Assembly: GCF_902635505.1 (NCBI RefSeq)
Contig: NC_045429.1
Coordinates: 463,343,359 to 463,407,358 of the forward strand
Source: Sarcophilus harrisii
Taxonomy: Eukaryota; Chordata; Mammalia; Dasyuromorphia; Dasyuridae
Length of the DNA: 64,000 nucleotides
Reading direction: 5' to 3'
The position numbers and the translations under genes were made by a program. This document shows positions 22,636 to 34,486 of the stretch, piece after piece (positions within the stretch are counted from its first letter, which is position 1; the number at the start of each line of letters is the position of its first letter). Below the pieces are notes generated by a model, which saw only the letters and a list, made by a program, of their open reading frames with translations, did not search any database and had not been told where the DNA came from.

Positions 22636-25600
22636 CAGTTCCCTCCAGCAGGGCCAGTATTTGACTCTCCCATGCGGGCAGTCACCCACCCCTGGCCCGG
22701 GCACCTGCAGGGTTGGGGTACAACCCTGCTTTTCTCCAGGCCCAGCCTGGCTAGCGGACTTTCCCTATTGGACCTCACATAAGCCTCTGGTGTCTGAAGC
22801 AGCCCGGGCCCTTCCAGCTCAGCCAAGGGGTCTATTCCAGGCGTGAGCCCCTGCCCAGCTCACCAGCCCGCTGAGCGCCCGATCCTTAGCATCAGCTCTG
22901 CCTTTGTGTCCCTGAGACTGGCCGTTAGCCCTTGGGGGTGGGGGTGGGGTCTTCAGCACCAGGGCTGCCGATGGCTCCCCCTCCCCTCCTGGCTTGGGGC
23001 TCACTAAATTCCTTTTTTTTTTTTTTTTCTAGCAAAGAGTGAAACTGAAATCTCTAAAGGGGCCAGGATGGGGTAGTTGATAAATTGTGGGGGGTTTCAA
23101 GGGCTCCCTGGCTCGGGGCCATCCAGAGAGGGCTGCTCCTCGGGGCTCTGGGGTGGGGGGCAGTGAGTCAAGAAACCCTGACTTTGGGGGGTGGCTGTCT
23201 GCTGGCTTCTGAGGGCCTCCCTCCCCCAGCCAAAGTTTGCGCCCTGCCTCCCCTTGTCTCCCGCTGATCCCCGGCCCCTCGGAGGTCTTCTTCCCTCTTC
23301 CACCGCCCCCCAAGCCATGGCCCCGGGGTCTCCAGGTCGCTTGTGGGGAGGAGGGTTTGGTCTGGTCGCCTTTATTAAAAACTTCCTCCGGTCTTTATGG
23401 CTGGCTGGGGGAGTTGGTCTGGAATCTGGGCCATCTAGAGGCAGCCCCAGCTGATTTTCCCAGCATTCCTTGTGGCACACACTGGAAATCTGGCATTTGG
23501 CATTGGTCGGTTTGCAAAGGACAAGGAGCTTTCACATGAAATTCGGGCTCTGCGTCTTTCTGGGTGTTCAGCAGGGGCTAAATGTTTGCATTTTGTATTG
23601 CTTGGTCAGTGCTATTTTCATGGCCAATATGAGGATCTCGGAGCCTTCTCTCCCAATCCTTCCCGGTCTGGGGAAGTTGGACCCCCTGCGGGCCTGGGGG
23701 CTGGCTCCCCTGGAGATGAGCCTGGGCAAGAATCTGGGCCCGGCCGGGCCTGGTCCTCCTGTAGGCGACGGTCAGGACCTCGGGCCCATCAGACGGGAGT
23801 CCTGGGGCTTCGAGTTCCTGAGGGCTGTTTGTGCTGCCGGGGGCCCTGGGGGCTGGGGCCCTGCAGCAGTGACTCAGCCTCAGAGGCAGCCGCTGGGACC
23901 TCGCTCTCTCCCCACCCAGCCGCCTCCGGGGGCGGCCAGTGGGACGTCCAGACTCCCATCCAACGCCTCATTTCTCCTTTCTCTCTCTGTCCCTTTCCCC
24001 TCCTTCCCTCTTTTTTCTCTTCCCTCCCTCCCTCCCTTTATTTTTTTCTCCGAGTCTCTTTTCTCCCCTCCCTCTGTCTGTTTCTGCCCGTTACTCTCAC
24101 TTTTTCCCCTGCCCTCCCTTCTTTTATTCCTTTTCATCCCTCTTTCTCTCTCCCCCTTTGGCATCTTGGCAGACTTCGGGGCTGGGTTTGATGCTTCCCC
24201 AATCCTGATGGGGATCCAGGAGTCTGAGGCCCTTTTTCCACCAGGCAAGTCATGGGTTTCAGGCAGGAGCAGAGCCAAGACCCGGCATTAACCCTGTCAG
24301 AGCCCCCAGGATCCCTCAATGCCCATCAGTTTATACTTGAGTAAAAACTCATTTTAATGTAGAAACTTAGCCAAGCTCCACTGTTCAGAGCCCCTCCTTA
24401 CCCCAGGAGGAGGGTGAGAAGGGACCGCTCATGATCAAGGGACCATTGGTGACTGTGACAAGGGACTGTGACTGTGACAATACACTTAAGGACAGATGGG
24501 ATAGGAGAGTGGGAGGAGGGATGTCTTCCCTCGTGCCACGGGATGTCCTTGTGCTGGTGACCCGGAGCTTCCAAGTGAGGGGAAGGGCTAGGATGGACCC
24601 TTTCCACGAATGGTCTTTTCAAAACCAGGGTGACTCCCAAGGCTCTAGTGAAAGGTGGAAGACTCCGCCCTGCTATAATGCAGTGACCTTAGTCAAGCCC
24701 CCAGAGAGTAGGGGAAGCCTGTGAAGGGAAGTGGAGGAGCTTGCTCTGAGCCCTGTGGTTCCAGAAAATGGCCTCCTGGAAGGGCTGCCTCTGGGGCCAA
24801 GGAGCCTCAGGAAATCTGAGCTGGCAGGTGAACTATGGAGGGATTCCCCCAAACCTTCCCAGGGAGCTCTTGGGGTATAGTGTGAATCCAGACAAAGAAT
24901 TTTCCTAAAAAGCCAAGCGAGCGTGTTCCTCCCATCGTGTCTCACAGGGCAGGGCTCTGGTGTCGAACCAGTGACAGCTGACTGAACCTGACCCATTGCA
25001 AAGAGCAAGAAGCGGACACCTGGTTTGCCCGATGCCGCAGAGAGATGCATCCTGGGAGAATCCTGGGCAGCCTCTAAATGGGCATTGTGGTCTGAAGGAC
25101 CGCCCCCGCTGCCAGCCCTCTCAGGTGCTCCCTGTCTTTGCTTTGTGCTCCTTTTCTGCCATTTTTGTGGATACTGCTGTTGAGTTACTTATACAATAGA
25201 AACACAAGGTGTCCAAGATTCAGTTTCACCAAAGGATTAGAGCTGAAAGGGACCTCCACCTTCCACCCTCCTGGGGCCCCAAGTCTCAGTGCTTCCTCCA
25301 AGGTCCCACATGTAGCATTTGAACCACATCCTCTACCCCCAAAGTCAGTGACCAGTTGTTCCACTGCCCCCCTTTCACTCTTGCGGCTGCCGGCCGTTCC
25401 TCCAGCAGAGTTGCTCTGAGTCCCAGGCCCTGGGTCCAGTTTGCCTGGAATCCAGCCTTTGCTCTCTGCCCTGCACAGGAAGTCTCCTGGGGCCAGCACT
25501 GACTCAGAGTCTGCGCCGTTGTCTGGTTTCAGACTCACCAAGAACTTCCCCCTAAGCTCTCCATAGCAGAGGGGAGGAAGGCGCTGGTTTTGGAGTCAAA

Positions 25601-26829
25601 GCCTCTGTTTCAAGTTCCGCCAGGGATGGATGCTCACCAGCTGTCCTGACCTGAGGAAAGCCCCCTAAACTCCCCCAGACTCAGTTTCCCAATCAACTAA
25701 ATGGCTTACTTTCTATTAACCGGTTTCCATGCCATGGACAACTTACATCCCAGCCTTTCCCCATTTTTTGTGGACTTCTGATCTGGTTCCTCCCCACAAA
25801 CTCTACTCTTCTGCTTCTCTTGTGCTAGGGTGGCTGTGACCTTGGTCCGGGCCCCAGAGAGTGGGGGGAATTCTGTGAAGTTCAGTGGAAGAGCTCAGCT
25901 CTGTGATTCAAGAAAATGGAATCCTGGAAGGCTCAGCTTCCGCCCAAGCCAAACAACCTTGTTCCAGGTGCTCTCCCCCATTATTTCCAGGGAAATGGAA
26001 TAATCTGAAAATCAGGCCCTTGCTTCTCAAATTTATTGATGGAATCCTCAGAAAAAGCTACTCTGTGTCCAAAAAAGCCGCTGAGCATGTTTTCCTTAGA
26101 CCGCTTCCAAAGGGCTGAGTTTGGGTCCAAATGCTAGACCCATGAGTTGTTCCCCAAACTTGGATCAAACCCACTCTTTCCATGGAAGTGAATTCTCAGG
26201 AAGAAGGCATGGCTTGAGTCCCATCCTTTCTCCAGATCACAGCCCTGGACGGCAGCCATACTGTGCAAACCACTGCAAAGATGTGGTGAGCTCCGGCCAT
26301 GGCCACCAAACTCAGGCTCTTTCTTGGCTCTTTTCCCAAACGTTTCCACCCCTATTTTCTTCACAATTGATTGCAGGGTCCTGGAAGTCGGCCCGGTTTG
26401 GCGGGGGGGGGGGGAGAGGGGGAACGGGTCACAGGGACGGAGCCGTCCCCAGGGAGGGAAGAGTTTTTATTACACGACTGTGACCTGCATGGGTTGATGG
26501 CACCTCTGACAAAAGGCACAGTTTCCTGCTGGCAAAGTTAACGGGAAGGCTACGGGAGAACAAGGTTTAATCTCTGAATTGCCATCAACTCCTTGGAAGG
26601 GACTTTCTGCTGATGCAACTAGGCAGGAGTAAGGGCCCTGGGAGCTTCTCCTGCTCTGACATTCAAGAGCACAAGAAAGCCAAAGAAGTCCCACCCCACA
26701 TTACCGAGAACGCCCTGTGAGTGGGCGCCCAGAACCCAGCTGCTAGTCAGGAAGAAGTGGATGTTTCTAGGCTTGAAAAGTAATGTTTGGCAAAAGGCTT
26801 CCCCTTTGTTTAAATGGAAATTTAAAATA
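22636..26829. other. Intergenic DNA
   Basis: It contains a T run at 23011-23031, a possible conserved element at about 23340-23640, a pyrimidine-rich tract at about 23965-24160, MIR-like pieces near 25230-25400 and 25580-25712, and a G run at 26402-26413. No exon recognised. Confidence 0.5.
25580..25712 (+). mobile_element. MIR copy
   Basis: GGTTTTGGAGTCAAAGCCTC, a CAAGTTCCGCCAGGG stretch and CCCCAGACTCAGTTTCCCAA follow the MIR order. Confidence 0.65.
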
Positions 26830-27129
26830 AATATCAAATTTTTTGAAAAAGCTCCATGATAAGGCAAAGTCACATGAGAATTTGTTCTCATGAAGGGAAA
26901 CGGGACCTAATTTTGGGAGGCTTCAACATAATGTGGCCTCGTTGAGATCGATTAATCAAATCTCATTTCCCTTTAAATAGCCAACATTAAAAATGGTTTT
27001 ACTAAATGGTCGGTCATGGGGTCATCATAAGCACAGTTTGCTGAGATTTTCACAGAGTGTTTGATAAGGCTTTCATGTTATTTTTCTGGGAAAAGATGGA
27101 GAAATGTGGTCTGTATTAGGGGACTATTT

Positions 27130-27240
27130 GACACTCAGAAGCATTTATAAAGTGTCTCCTAAGTGCCAGACACGGTATTAAGCTCTGGGCATAGAAAGGA
27201 GGGCAAAAACGCAGGCCCCTCAGGCAGGGAGCTCCCAGAA
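27130..27240 (+). mobile_element. L2 LINE fragment
   Basis: GCATTTATAAAGTGTCTCCT, AAGTGCCAGACACGGTATTA and AGCTCTGGGCATAGAAAGGA match the L2 motif around 'catttattaagcacctac...gtgccaggcactgtg'. Confidence 0.75.
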
Positions 27241-27349
27241 TAATGACGGAGACAACTTGCAAACCACCATGTCCATACAAGGCCTAAATGGCACAAATTG
27301 TAGCTAATCTCAGAGGAAGCCTTGCCCTGGCCAGGTGTCTTCAGGCATT

Positions 27350-27765
27350 GATGAGCCAGTGAGTGTCCAGGGGAAGGCAATCAGAACGGTGAAGGGCCTG
27401 GAGTCCCTTCCCTCAGAGGACTAGCTTAGGAATGGGGGAATGTTAGGCTAGCATGGGATGGCTGACTTCTAGTACTCTGAAAGGCTGTCACGTGCAAGCG
27501 AGATTAGACTTGCTCTGAGTGGCCCAGAGAGCACTCCCAGGATCAGTGGGAGCCCCTTACAGAGAAGCAAATTTAGGTCGGGTAATTCCTGATGATGAAC
27601 TGTCCTGGCGTGGAACAGGCTGCCTTGGAGGTGGTGCATTCACCTCCTGGAGTGACTGGACCACCATTGGTGGGCTATCTTTAGTGGAGTCTCCTTGGGG
27701 TGTGAGTTGGACTAGAAGGTCTCTGGGTCCCTTCTAATTCCAAAAGTCTGGTTCTATCATAGTTC
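27350..27765 (+). mobile_element. L3/CR1 LINE 3' region
   Basis: The words GCGTGGAACAGGCTGCCTTG, GGAGGTGGTGCATTCACCTC, TGAGTTGGACTAGAAGGTCT and CCCTTCTAATTCCAAAAGTC appear in the order typical of the CR1/L3 3' end. It is diverged and has no intact frame. Confidence 0.82.
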
Positions 27766-28474
27766 ACCACAAAGGAGAAAAAGAAATCGGTTTTTCTCCA
27801 GCGGAATAATGGAAGTTGCTGATCCCAACTCATGACTACCAAGATTTCAGAGGACGTGAACGTCACCAACCTTGACCGTCTCTCTCCACTGGGCAGATGT
27901 CATCCCTGGTGGTCTTGTCAAATTCAGCTCAAATTCTTGGCTTTTCACCCTTTTCTGAATGTTCTTTCCTTGACCAAAATATTCTCCTGATCCCTTCTAG
28001 TGCCTGGCACCTTGAAGGTCAGGGCCATGCAAGCTGGAAAGGTTTTAACTTGGCTACAGTAGTGCCCTGATGAACGTGAGGTATTCAAAGACTGGCTGAG
28101 GTCGTGTCAAAGAAAAGGGATTTATTATAAACACGTTAGACATAGGATGATGATTTGGGGGCCCCGGACCCTGTTGAAGATAATATATACTAATGGAGGA
28201 AAACCCCATCTTGCTTGTGGAACAACCAAGAGGCGGGGGTCAAATAGAGGAATATGTGTTGAGGAGTAAGGTGGAATGAGGCTGGAAAGGGAAGAGGGGG
28301 GCGGTAATGAGAGATTTTGGATGCATTTGTAAAAATTTGATCCAGGAGGCAATAGGGAATAAATGGCAATAAACAGGGATTTATCGAGTGAGGGCGGTGC
28401 TGTTGGGAATGGCATGACTGAACCTTTAGGAAAATCACTTTAGTGACTGAAAATAGGATGGATTATTTTCAGCT
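27766..28474. other. Unassigned intergenic DNA
   Basis: The part at 28100-28440 has a uniform G/A-rich character unlike its flanks and may be an unclassified repeat. No gene is seen. Confidence 0.4.
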
Positions 28475-28920
28475 ACTTTACTTTCCACTTGTATAATTAT
28501 TCCATTGATCTATTTCTTCTATTTTTAAAACAAGTTAAATATAGTTTGGATGACTGTTGCTTTATAATCTAGCTTGAGTTGGGGTAATTCTATGATCTCT
28601 TTATACATATTCTGTTTCAGTATTTTCTCTTATGATTCTACACTTTTTCTTTCACATGATTTTGCTAAAATATTGTTTGCTTCTGTGAAATATCCCCTCT
28701 GAAATTTGACTGATATGGAAGAAGAGTCTCTAAGTTGATTTAAGTGGTATTTCCATTTTTGCTATTTTGGCACAACCTAACCATGAACAGTGATTATCCC
28801 TGATGGTCAGTGCTTACGTGGTGCTTTGCAACTGTATTTTCATGAAATTGACATGTCTCTAGGGAGGTTAACTTCCAGATAATTGATTAACTTTGTAATT
28901 GTTTTAAATAGAATTTTATG
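28475..28920 (-). mobile_element. L1 ORF2-region fragment
   Basis: The plus strand carries ATTCCATTGATCTATTTCTT, GTTGCTTTATAATCTAGCTT, TATTTTGGCACAACCTAACC and neighbouring AT-rich words. These match antisense mammalian L1 ORF2. No tail or target-site duplication was seen. Confidence 0.72.
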
Positions 28921-28921
28921 A

Positions 28922-29347
28922 TCATCTCTTACATTTTTTAAAGCATGGTAGAGAAATTCTGATGATTTTATATATTTGTTTTATGTCTTGCTCACTTGGC
29001 AAGTTGATGATGAAGATGCCATTTTGAGAGAAAAGGTAAACCCAAGAACTGAAGGCAGCATTGAAGACAAAGACTCTTTGCTGATCTCTGCTATTTGCTT
29101 TATTTTGCACATTGTGAACTTGAATATCTACTTTTTTTGATGCATTTTCACGGGTAAGTTGATGCAAGCATTTAGTAAAATACACCACAGAAGAGCAAGC
29201 CCCAGCTGGAATGACACAATGCAGATCACGGCACAGGGAGGCAATGTCACATTGACTCACATAGAACCACGTGGGGTCACCAGGGGCTCTGACTCTATGG
29301 AGAGGAGGAGGAGGAGGAGCAGGTGCCTCGGTACTACTGGCAGGCAA
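28922..29347 (-). other. Unassigned 141-codon open frame next to an L1 fragment
   Basis: An uninterrupted minus-strand frame encodes a Pro-rich start (STEAPAPPPPPLHRVRAPG) and then a mixed segment containing CDIASLCRDL and HQLTRENASKKVDIQVHN. I do not recognise it. The proline stretch comes from a GGA-type repeat at 29298-29320. It abuts an L1 fragment on the same strand, so it could be repeat-derived. The codon content past the proline run is not low complexity. There is no clear promoter, splice or poly(A) context. Confidence 0.25.
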
Positions 29348-30019
29348 AACAAGAAACCCAAGGGCAGGGCTGGAATTAATGAGAAGAAGAAAGAAAGGAA
29401 CTAGAACCTGGCACTACTTCATCGCCATTACAAAGTAGACCCATACCGCCCTAGGACCATGGTATCAATCGCTGTGGAGATCCCAGGAGGAAGATAGATC
29501 GGGCCAGAGGAGCACGTCTTCCCCTTCTGGGTCCCGGGATCTCCACTTCCATTTCCCAAGAGTCTGCTTCCAAGTCTAACGTTGCTCTCCGTCTCCACCA
29601 GGGAGTCTTCAGGCCAGGTCCCTCCCAGAGTCCAGGTCGCCTCCTTCCCAGGTACCACCTTCCTTCGCTTCAGAAATAATTCATGTTCAGTGAGCCGGTG
29701 ACGTTGGCCTGCCGGACCACTCCTGTCATGCTGTGAACGTACTTCTCACATAGGGCTCTGGAGCCACAGAACTGAAAGAAAGAAGTGAGAAAGCAGCCCA
29801 CTGGTGAGGAGAGCCGGGTTTGACCGCCCTCACTTGCCCCCGGGTCCTGGGTCTCCCTGGGGTGGGCACCAGAGCTCCTATTCCAGATGGCAAATATGCT
29901 AGAAGTGGACCTCAGGGAGCGGTGCTGATGGGTCTTGGTGGAGTCTGGCTCCCTGTAAGTGAATGAGTATTTACTGAATGTCTGGCTCTTCAGGTCCATT
30001 GGGTTCATAGAATCACATG
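29348..30019. other. Unassigned intergenic DNA
   Basis: No repeat family or exon was recognised. Confidence 0.4.
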
Positions 30020-30190
30020 GATTCTATGGAAATAAGGGACCTCGGAGGATCTCTGGTCCTCCCATGCTATGGAAGAGAAATTGGGCCCCGGAGAAGGGAA
30101 GTCACGTGGCCAAAGTCATAAAAGGCCAGGGTCAAGATTCAAACTCAGACCCTGTGACCCCAGAGGGAAGGCTCTTCCCATTGAACATGA
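30020..30190 (+). mobile_element. MIR copy
   Basis: AGAGAAATTGGGCCCCGGAG, GAAGTCACGTGGCCAAAGTC and AAGATTCAAACTCAGACCCT keep the MIR order: remaining 3' half of the core and box region. Confidence 0.75.
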
Positions 30191-30734
30191 AGCCATTCTG
30201 GAATGGAATCAGGAGGCAGAACAGCACCCTTTATGGGGGGCCTCCCTGTCCTCTCATTTCTCCAGTAAAATGTAAGGTTCTCAGTTGCAAGGACTACTGA
30301 TTTCTTTTGTTCTTCCTCTTCCATCCCCTTGACTATGAAGTAGGGACTGGACAAATGTCTGTGGAACAGCCGTGTCTCATCACACTCTCCTCCTCTACTC
30401 AGATGACTGAGAGATAAGAAGGAGACTGGAGGGTGCGTCCCCAGATCTGAAGCCTACGGTTGGGAAAGGTAGAAGGCAAGGATTCAGATCTTGCTCCCGA
30501 TACTAAACCCAACCCTTTACATCAACCTAAGGAACCAGTTCTTATCAGAGCCTCACAAATGTCACCCCAAGTCCTCTGGCCTTCGGGTTCTACTAGGCTG
30601 GGAAAGTCGGAGTCGGCTTTGGACTGTCTCTGGTTTGGGAGGAAAAAGGCCTTGGAGGAGGTCGTTTGTCTGGTTAGGAAGACATGGCTAGGAGGGAAGA
30701 GGAGTTTGCCAGAGACAAGGCGGGGAGGAAAAGA

Positions 30735-30882
30735 CATACCCACACGCATGTGTGCTTGCGTGCTTGCGCCCATGCCTACATACAATGCCCACCTACATGC
30801 ACACTCATGTCCATACATACCCATGCACAATCACATGCCATACTTGCGCCTACACACCTACACACACATCCACACACAAGCA
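30735..30882. repeat. CA/CATA-rich simple repeat
   Basis: Degenerate runs of CACA, CATACA, CATGCACA and CACATGC over about 150 bases. Confidence 0.85.
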
Positions 30883-30949
30883 GCTCTTTCCACTTGAAAG
30901 TTGGGGTTTTCTCAGGGTGATCAAACTCAAACGAGAATAAGCAACTGTC

Positions 30950-31420
30950 CCCTCCAAAGTGAGACTTGCAGGGGCCGTGGAGGTCAGCTGTTCAGTCCAG
31001 CTTCCCCCAGTGTAGCAGCCCCTGGAACACCTCTGCTACGTTACTTCCACCAGGGGATTTCCAGTGGTGGGAAATGAATCACCTTGTAAAAGCCTTTTGG
31101 TCTCTGGACACCCCAATTGTTTGTAATTATGTCCTGATATCTAGTTGAAACTCTCCCCTCCCCCTCGTTCTCAATTCTGTTCCCAGAACTGCCTAGAAAA
31201 AACTCTGCCTTCTCTCCCACATGGAAGCCTTTCCACTGTCCTCCCTCCCTAAACATCTCCATCCAATATCCGGTTAAACACCCCCAGTTTCTTTAGACAT
31301 CAGATGAGTTATATTTCAAATCAATACCATCTCTCTTAAAATATGGTTCCCGGAACTGCAGACGGCACTCCAACTAGGTCAGTCGCACTCGATGAGACGT
31401 TTTCTCTCCTCTGTCCTCAG
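30950..31420 (-). mobile_element. L3/CR1 LINE fragment
   Basis: The plus strand shows an antisense CR1-type order ending in TCTTAAAATATGGTTCCCGG, AACTGCAGACGGCACTCC and AACTAGGTCAGTCGCACTC. This resembles the common CR1 antisense words around TTAAAATGTGGTGCCCAGAAC. Confidence 0.65.
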
Positions 31421-32600
31421 AGAACCCCAGAAACAAAGGAGATCTGCAATAGCTAACTCAAACTTTCAATACAAAAATCATCATAAAAGAAGGATATCCT
31501 TGGATCACACAGAATTATGTAATATATGTGATAGTTTTATAATAGAACAGGTTAGGAAATTATGCTTTTAAAATTCTGTACAATATTAACAAAACCTATT
31601 GCCCATTACCCTATGGCAGCGATGGAAAAATGAACCCTTCATTGACAAAATGTGGAAAAGGAAATGGTAGATATCTTAGAGCAAATAAGAAACAGTTGCA
31701 AAACTTATGTAAATACTCCTGGCACAAACATCTTATATGGCATAGAGGGAAGAATTATGGCTGACAAGAAGTCTATCCTCATGTTTTAAATCTACAGAAT
31801 TAACCCAAACTGGTTAACCTACAGATGGTGCTTATAAAACAGAGATGTTCCAAGAGTGGAATCACAAGGCCCTTCGTGGATGATATCCACCTGCACTCAA
31901 CCAGTGAGAGATTCATGTAGGAACATCTAAGAAATGCCTGATTTATGGGTATTTATTTCTGGAAACTGGGGTTTAAGATGGCAATTCACCAGATTATTGT
32001 CATCAAAATTAAAGAAATGTTATCCTTAAGGAGTTCAGATTTATTGATCAATGCAGATTATGCAAAGGAACTAGAGAAACTATACATAATATATCAGTGC
32101 AGGCTAAAAACTTCAGCATCTACTGAATATCTAATAAGATGGTGATTTGGTGGATTCTATAATAGAATTTTGCTATTTTTCACAAACTCATGGATGACAA
32201 ATCTCCATATGACCTCAAAATTTCCTTCAGAATCCAAGAAGCTGTGCTGGAACTGGACATTATACAGAAAACTCTTGCCCATGCCCAGATATATCATCGA
32301 TGCATAAAAACTTTAAAAAGAATTTAGTCATTGCCAAATACTCATAATACTCATGATCTTCAAGCTCCATAGAAGAAAACGCTTTGGAAATATAAAGTTC
32401 TAGTGGGAGAAAGCAAGGCTACACAGGGAAGAAAACATCGAAGCACACAGCATTCTCGTCTCCTACTGGATAATTGTCAGTGAGCCCGAGGAAGATGATT
32501 TTATATCCTAATCTTTTATTCAACTAAAAGAAAACAATTCTTTTGCCCATCTGTGCATAATAATAAGATATTAAATGCAAAATTGTAATTCAAGGAGAAG
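31421..32600. other. AT-rich stretch, unassigned
   Basis: About 1.2 kb with an AT-rich, codon-like texture and short open frames on the plus strand, for example 31945-32145 (QIIVIKIKEMLSLRSSDLL). A later part at about 32170-32330 also reads as a protein-like string (DLKISFRIQEAVLELDIIQ). I cannot assign a family. It could be an old transposable element or a processed pseudogene. Confidence 0.35.
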
Positions 32601-32819
32601 CACGTGCACAGGACTTTTTCTCTATGGATTCCATTAAAAAAGTCGAGAACAAGAAGAATAGTATGAATAAACATATGACAAGCCCGGCTGTGTCATTTAA
32701 CATCTCAGTGCCCAGGCAAGAAGGCAAGAAGTTAAGAGGCAGTGGGGGCTGCTTTGGTGCTGGGAAGCTCCTCAGAAGGAATTTCCTGCACCCAGTGAAA
32801 GAGCAGGTTTAGTTCCCCA

Positions 32820-32900
32820 GACGATGAGGAGGAGGAGGAGGAGGAGGATGGTTGTGGTGATGTGGTGATATTGGAGGTGATGGGGGTGGTGGTGAGATAG
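32820..32900. repeat. (GGA)n / (GGTGAT)n simple repeat
   Basis: GAGGAGGAGG units pass into GTGGTGATGTGGTGAT-like units over about 80 bases. Confidence 0.88.
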
Positions 32901-33039
32901 TTAAGACACGAGACAAACACTTCAGCTTGATTGAGATCAGAAGAAAGAAGAGAGAGAACGCTGAGCAGGTTCGGTTCTGATTCTGAGAGTTATATTCACT
33001 CCTGGCTGTCAGTGGCCTGGAGAGGACCAAGAGCATATA

Positions 33040-33290
33040 AGCTCCCGGAGGGCAGGGTTGCTTTTCCCCTTTGTCTCTGTAGCTCCAGTGCTTGATATCT
33101 AGAAGGTGCTGAATAAAAGTCTGTTGATTGGTAATATATTCTTATATCTGGGAATACTGATTCCTCTGGTAGAATGTAAGCATCTTGGGGCAGGAGGATT
33201 TCCCTTTTCTTTTTGTCTCCTCAAAGCTTAGTAGGTTCCTTACAGGAGAAGGTAATTAATCAATGAATGGTAGATGAATGAACGATAACC
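33040..33290 (+). mobile_element. Two adjacent L2 3' ends
   Basis: One ends at about 33140 (CTCCCGGAGGGCAGGGTTGC through GGTGCTGAATAAAAGTCTG). A second similar segment occupies about 33170-33290 (AATGTAAGCATCTTGGGGCA through AATCAATGAATGG). Confidence 0.7.
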
Positions 33291-33679
33291 CTGTGCAATG
33301 GATGGAAGACCCTTTGTCCATTTTCCTGGTTTCCAGGCTGCATCTTTTCCCCAGAGCTAGGACACATGGTCAGTATGTTAATAATACCAAGAAAACAGTT
33401 TCTGTTAGGGAAATGAATTTCAATATTTATTGTTAGTGCTTTATTGATGTTTGCATCTGTTGTTCCCTTCTGGGATCTGAGTCAGAAGGCTGTTGAAATG
33501 CAATGTTCTAATCCCAGACTTAAGAGAGTTTTTGAGAAAAGAGTTTAATTTCTCAGCAGGGAACTAGTTTCTTGTGCATTTGTTGGGAATCTTCCCTTCC
33601 CCAAAAGTTCTCATTTGGCTCAAAAACCAACCATTCCAAGCTAAGAAGCTTTTCCCAGGAACAACTGGGATTTGGGGGA

Positions 33680-33825
33680 TGAGGTTTCTTGTCCTGGCTC
33701 TGCCTCCAATCAGTTGTGGGATCTAGGTCAATCCCATTCCCTCTCTGGGCATGAGTTTCTGAACATTAAAATGAGTGGATTTGACTTGGTTCCCTTCCAG
33801 CTCTAAAATCCTGTGACTCGAATTC
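33680..33825 (+). mobile_element. MIR/THER1 copy
   Basis: TCCTGGCTCTGCCTCCAATC, GTTGTGGGATCTAGGTCAAT, AAATGAGTGGATTTGACTTG and TTCCAGCTCTAAAATCCTGT give a full CORE-SINE order. Confidence 0.8.
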
Positions 33826-34309
33826 CCAATGCTTCATGGGTCGACGCCCACGGCCCCTTTCACATGAAAAGAGAATCGTAGCCCTCATGATTATGAAAAA
33901 TGGGACAATCTAGCTGCCAACAATCGGTTAGTATCAGGTGTGTCGGTCAAGGCAGGAAGTTGGTTTCTGAAGCGGTTCGTCGAAAACGTTCTCCCTTCAC
34001 AAATAGCAGAGAACATATACTTCTTTACATGTGTATGCACAGCAGGGTCTCAGTTCATGCCTCTAGGAGCATTTATCCCATATTACCAAGTGATTCACAA
34101 GATAAACCTTTCCATAACTCAAGCATCCTAAGCACTCCTGGTCCTCATCCTGCCCGTCCAGAATGGCCATCTTAATGCCCATGATGGCCGAGCACTTGGC
34201 AAATAGAGCCAATTTCCTGGACACTGAAGCTGGGTCTGCTGGACTGAGGATCAATAAGAAGGTGGGCCATTCTAATCATGACTTCCACACTCAAGTCAAT
34301 TCCAATGGC

Positions 34310-34486
34310 AGCAGACCTGGCCTCAGACACTTACTAGCTGTGGGGCGTTGGACAAGTCATTTCACCCTGTTTGCCTCAGTTTCCTCAACTGTCAAATGAG
34401 CTGGAGAAGGAGATGACAAAGTACTCTGGCATCTTTGCTGAGAAAACCCCAGATGAAGCCCCAAAGAGTCAGACAAAACCTGCTAC
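34310..34486 (+). mobile_element. RTE-tailed marsupial SINE (MAR1-like)
   Basis: A CORE-like start (CCTCAGACACTTACTAGCTG, AAGTCATTTCACCCTG, CCTCAGTTTCCTCAAC) is followed by GAGCTGGAGAAGGAGATGAC, AAGTACTCTGGCATCTTTGC, AAACCCCAGATGAAGC and AAAGAGTCAGACAAAAC. The end resembles the RTE/BovB-derived tail of marsupial SINEs (...aagagtcggacacgactg). Confidence 0.82.

Noticed and set aside
22106-22846. Arg/Glu-rich 246-codon frame and its Ser/Leu-rich antisense
   Set aside because: They are translations of the GA-type simple repeat.
28100-28440. Solitary LTR or other retrovirus-like element
   Set aside because: The stretch has a distinct G/A-rich character, but no LTR end motifs, no target-site duplication and no family match were seen, so no such element is called.
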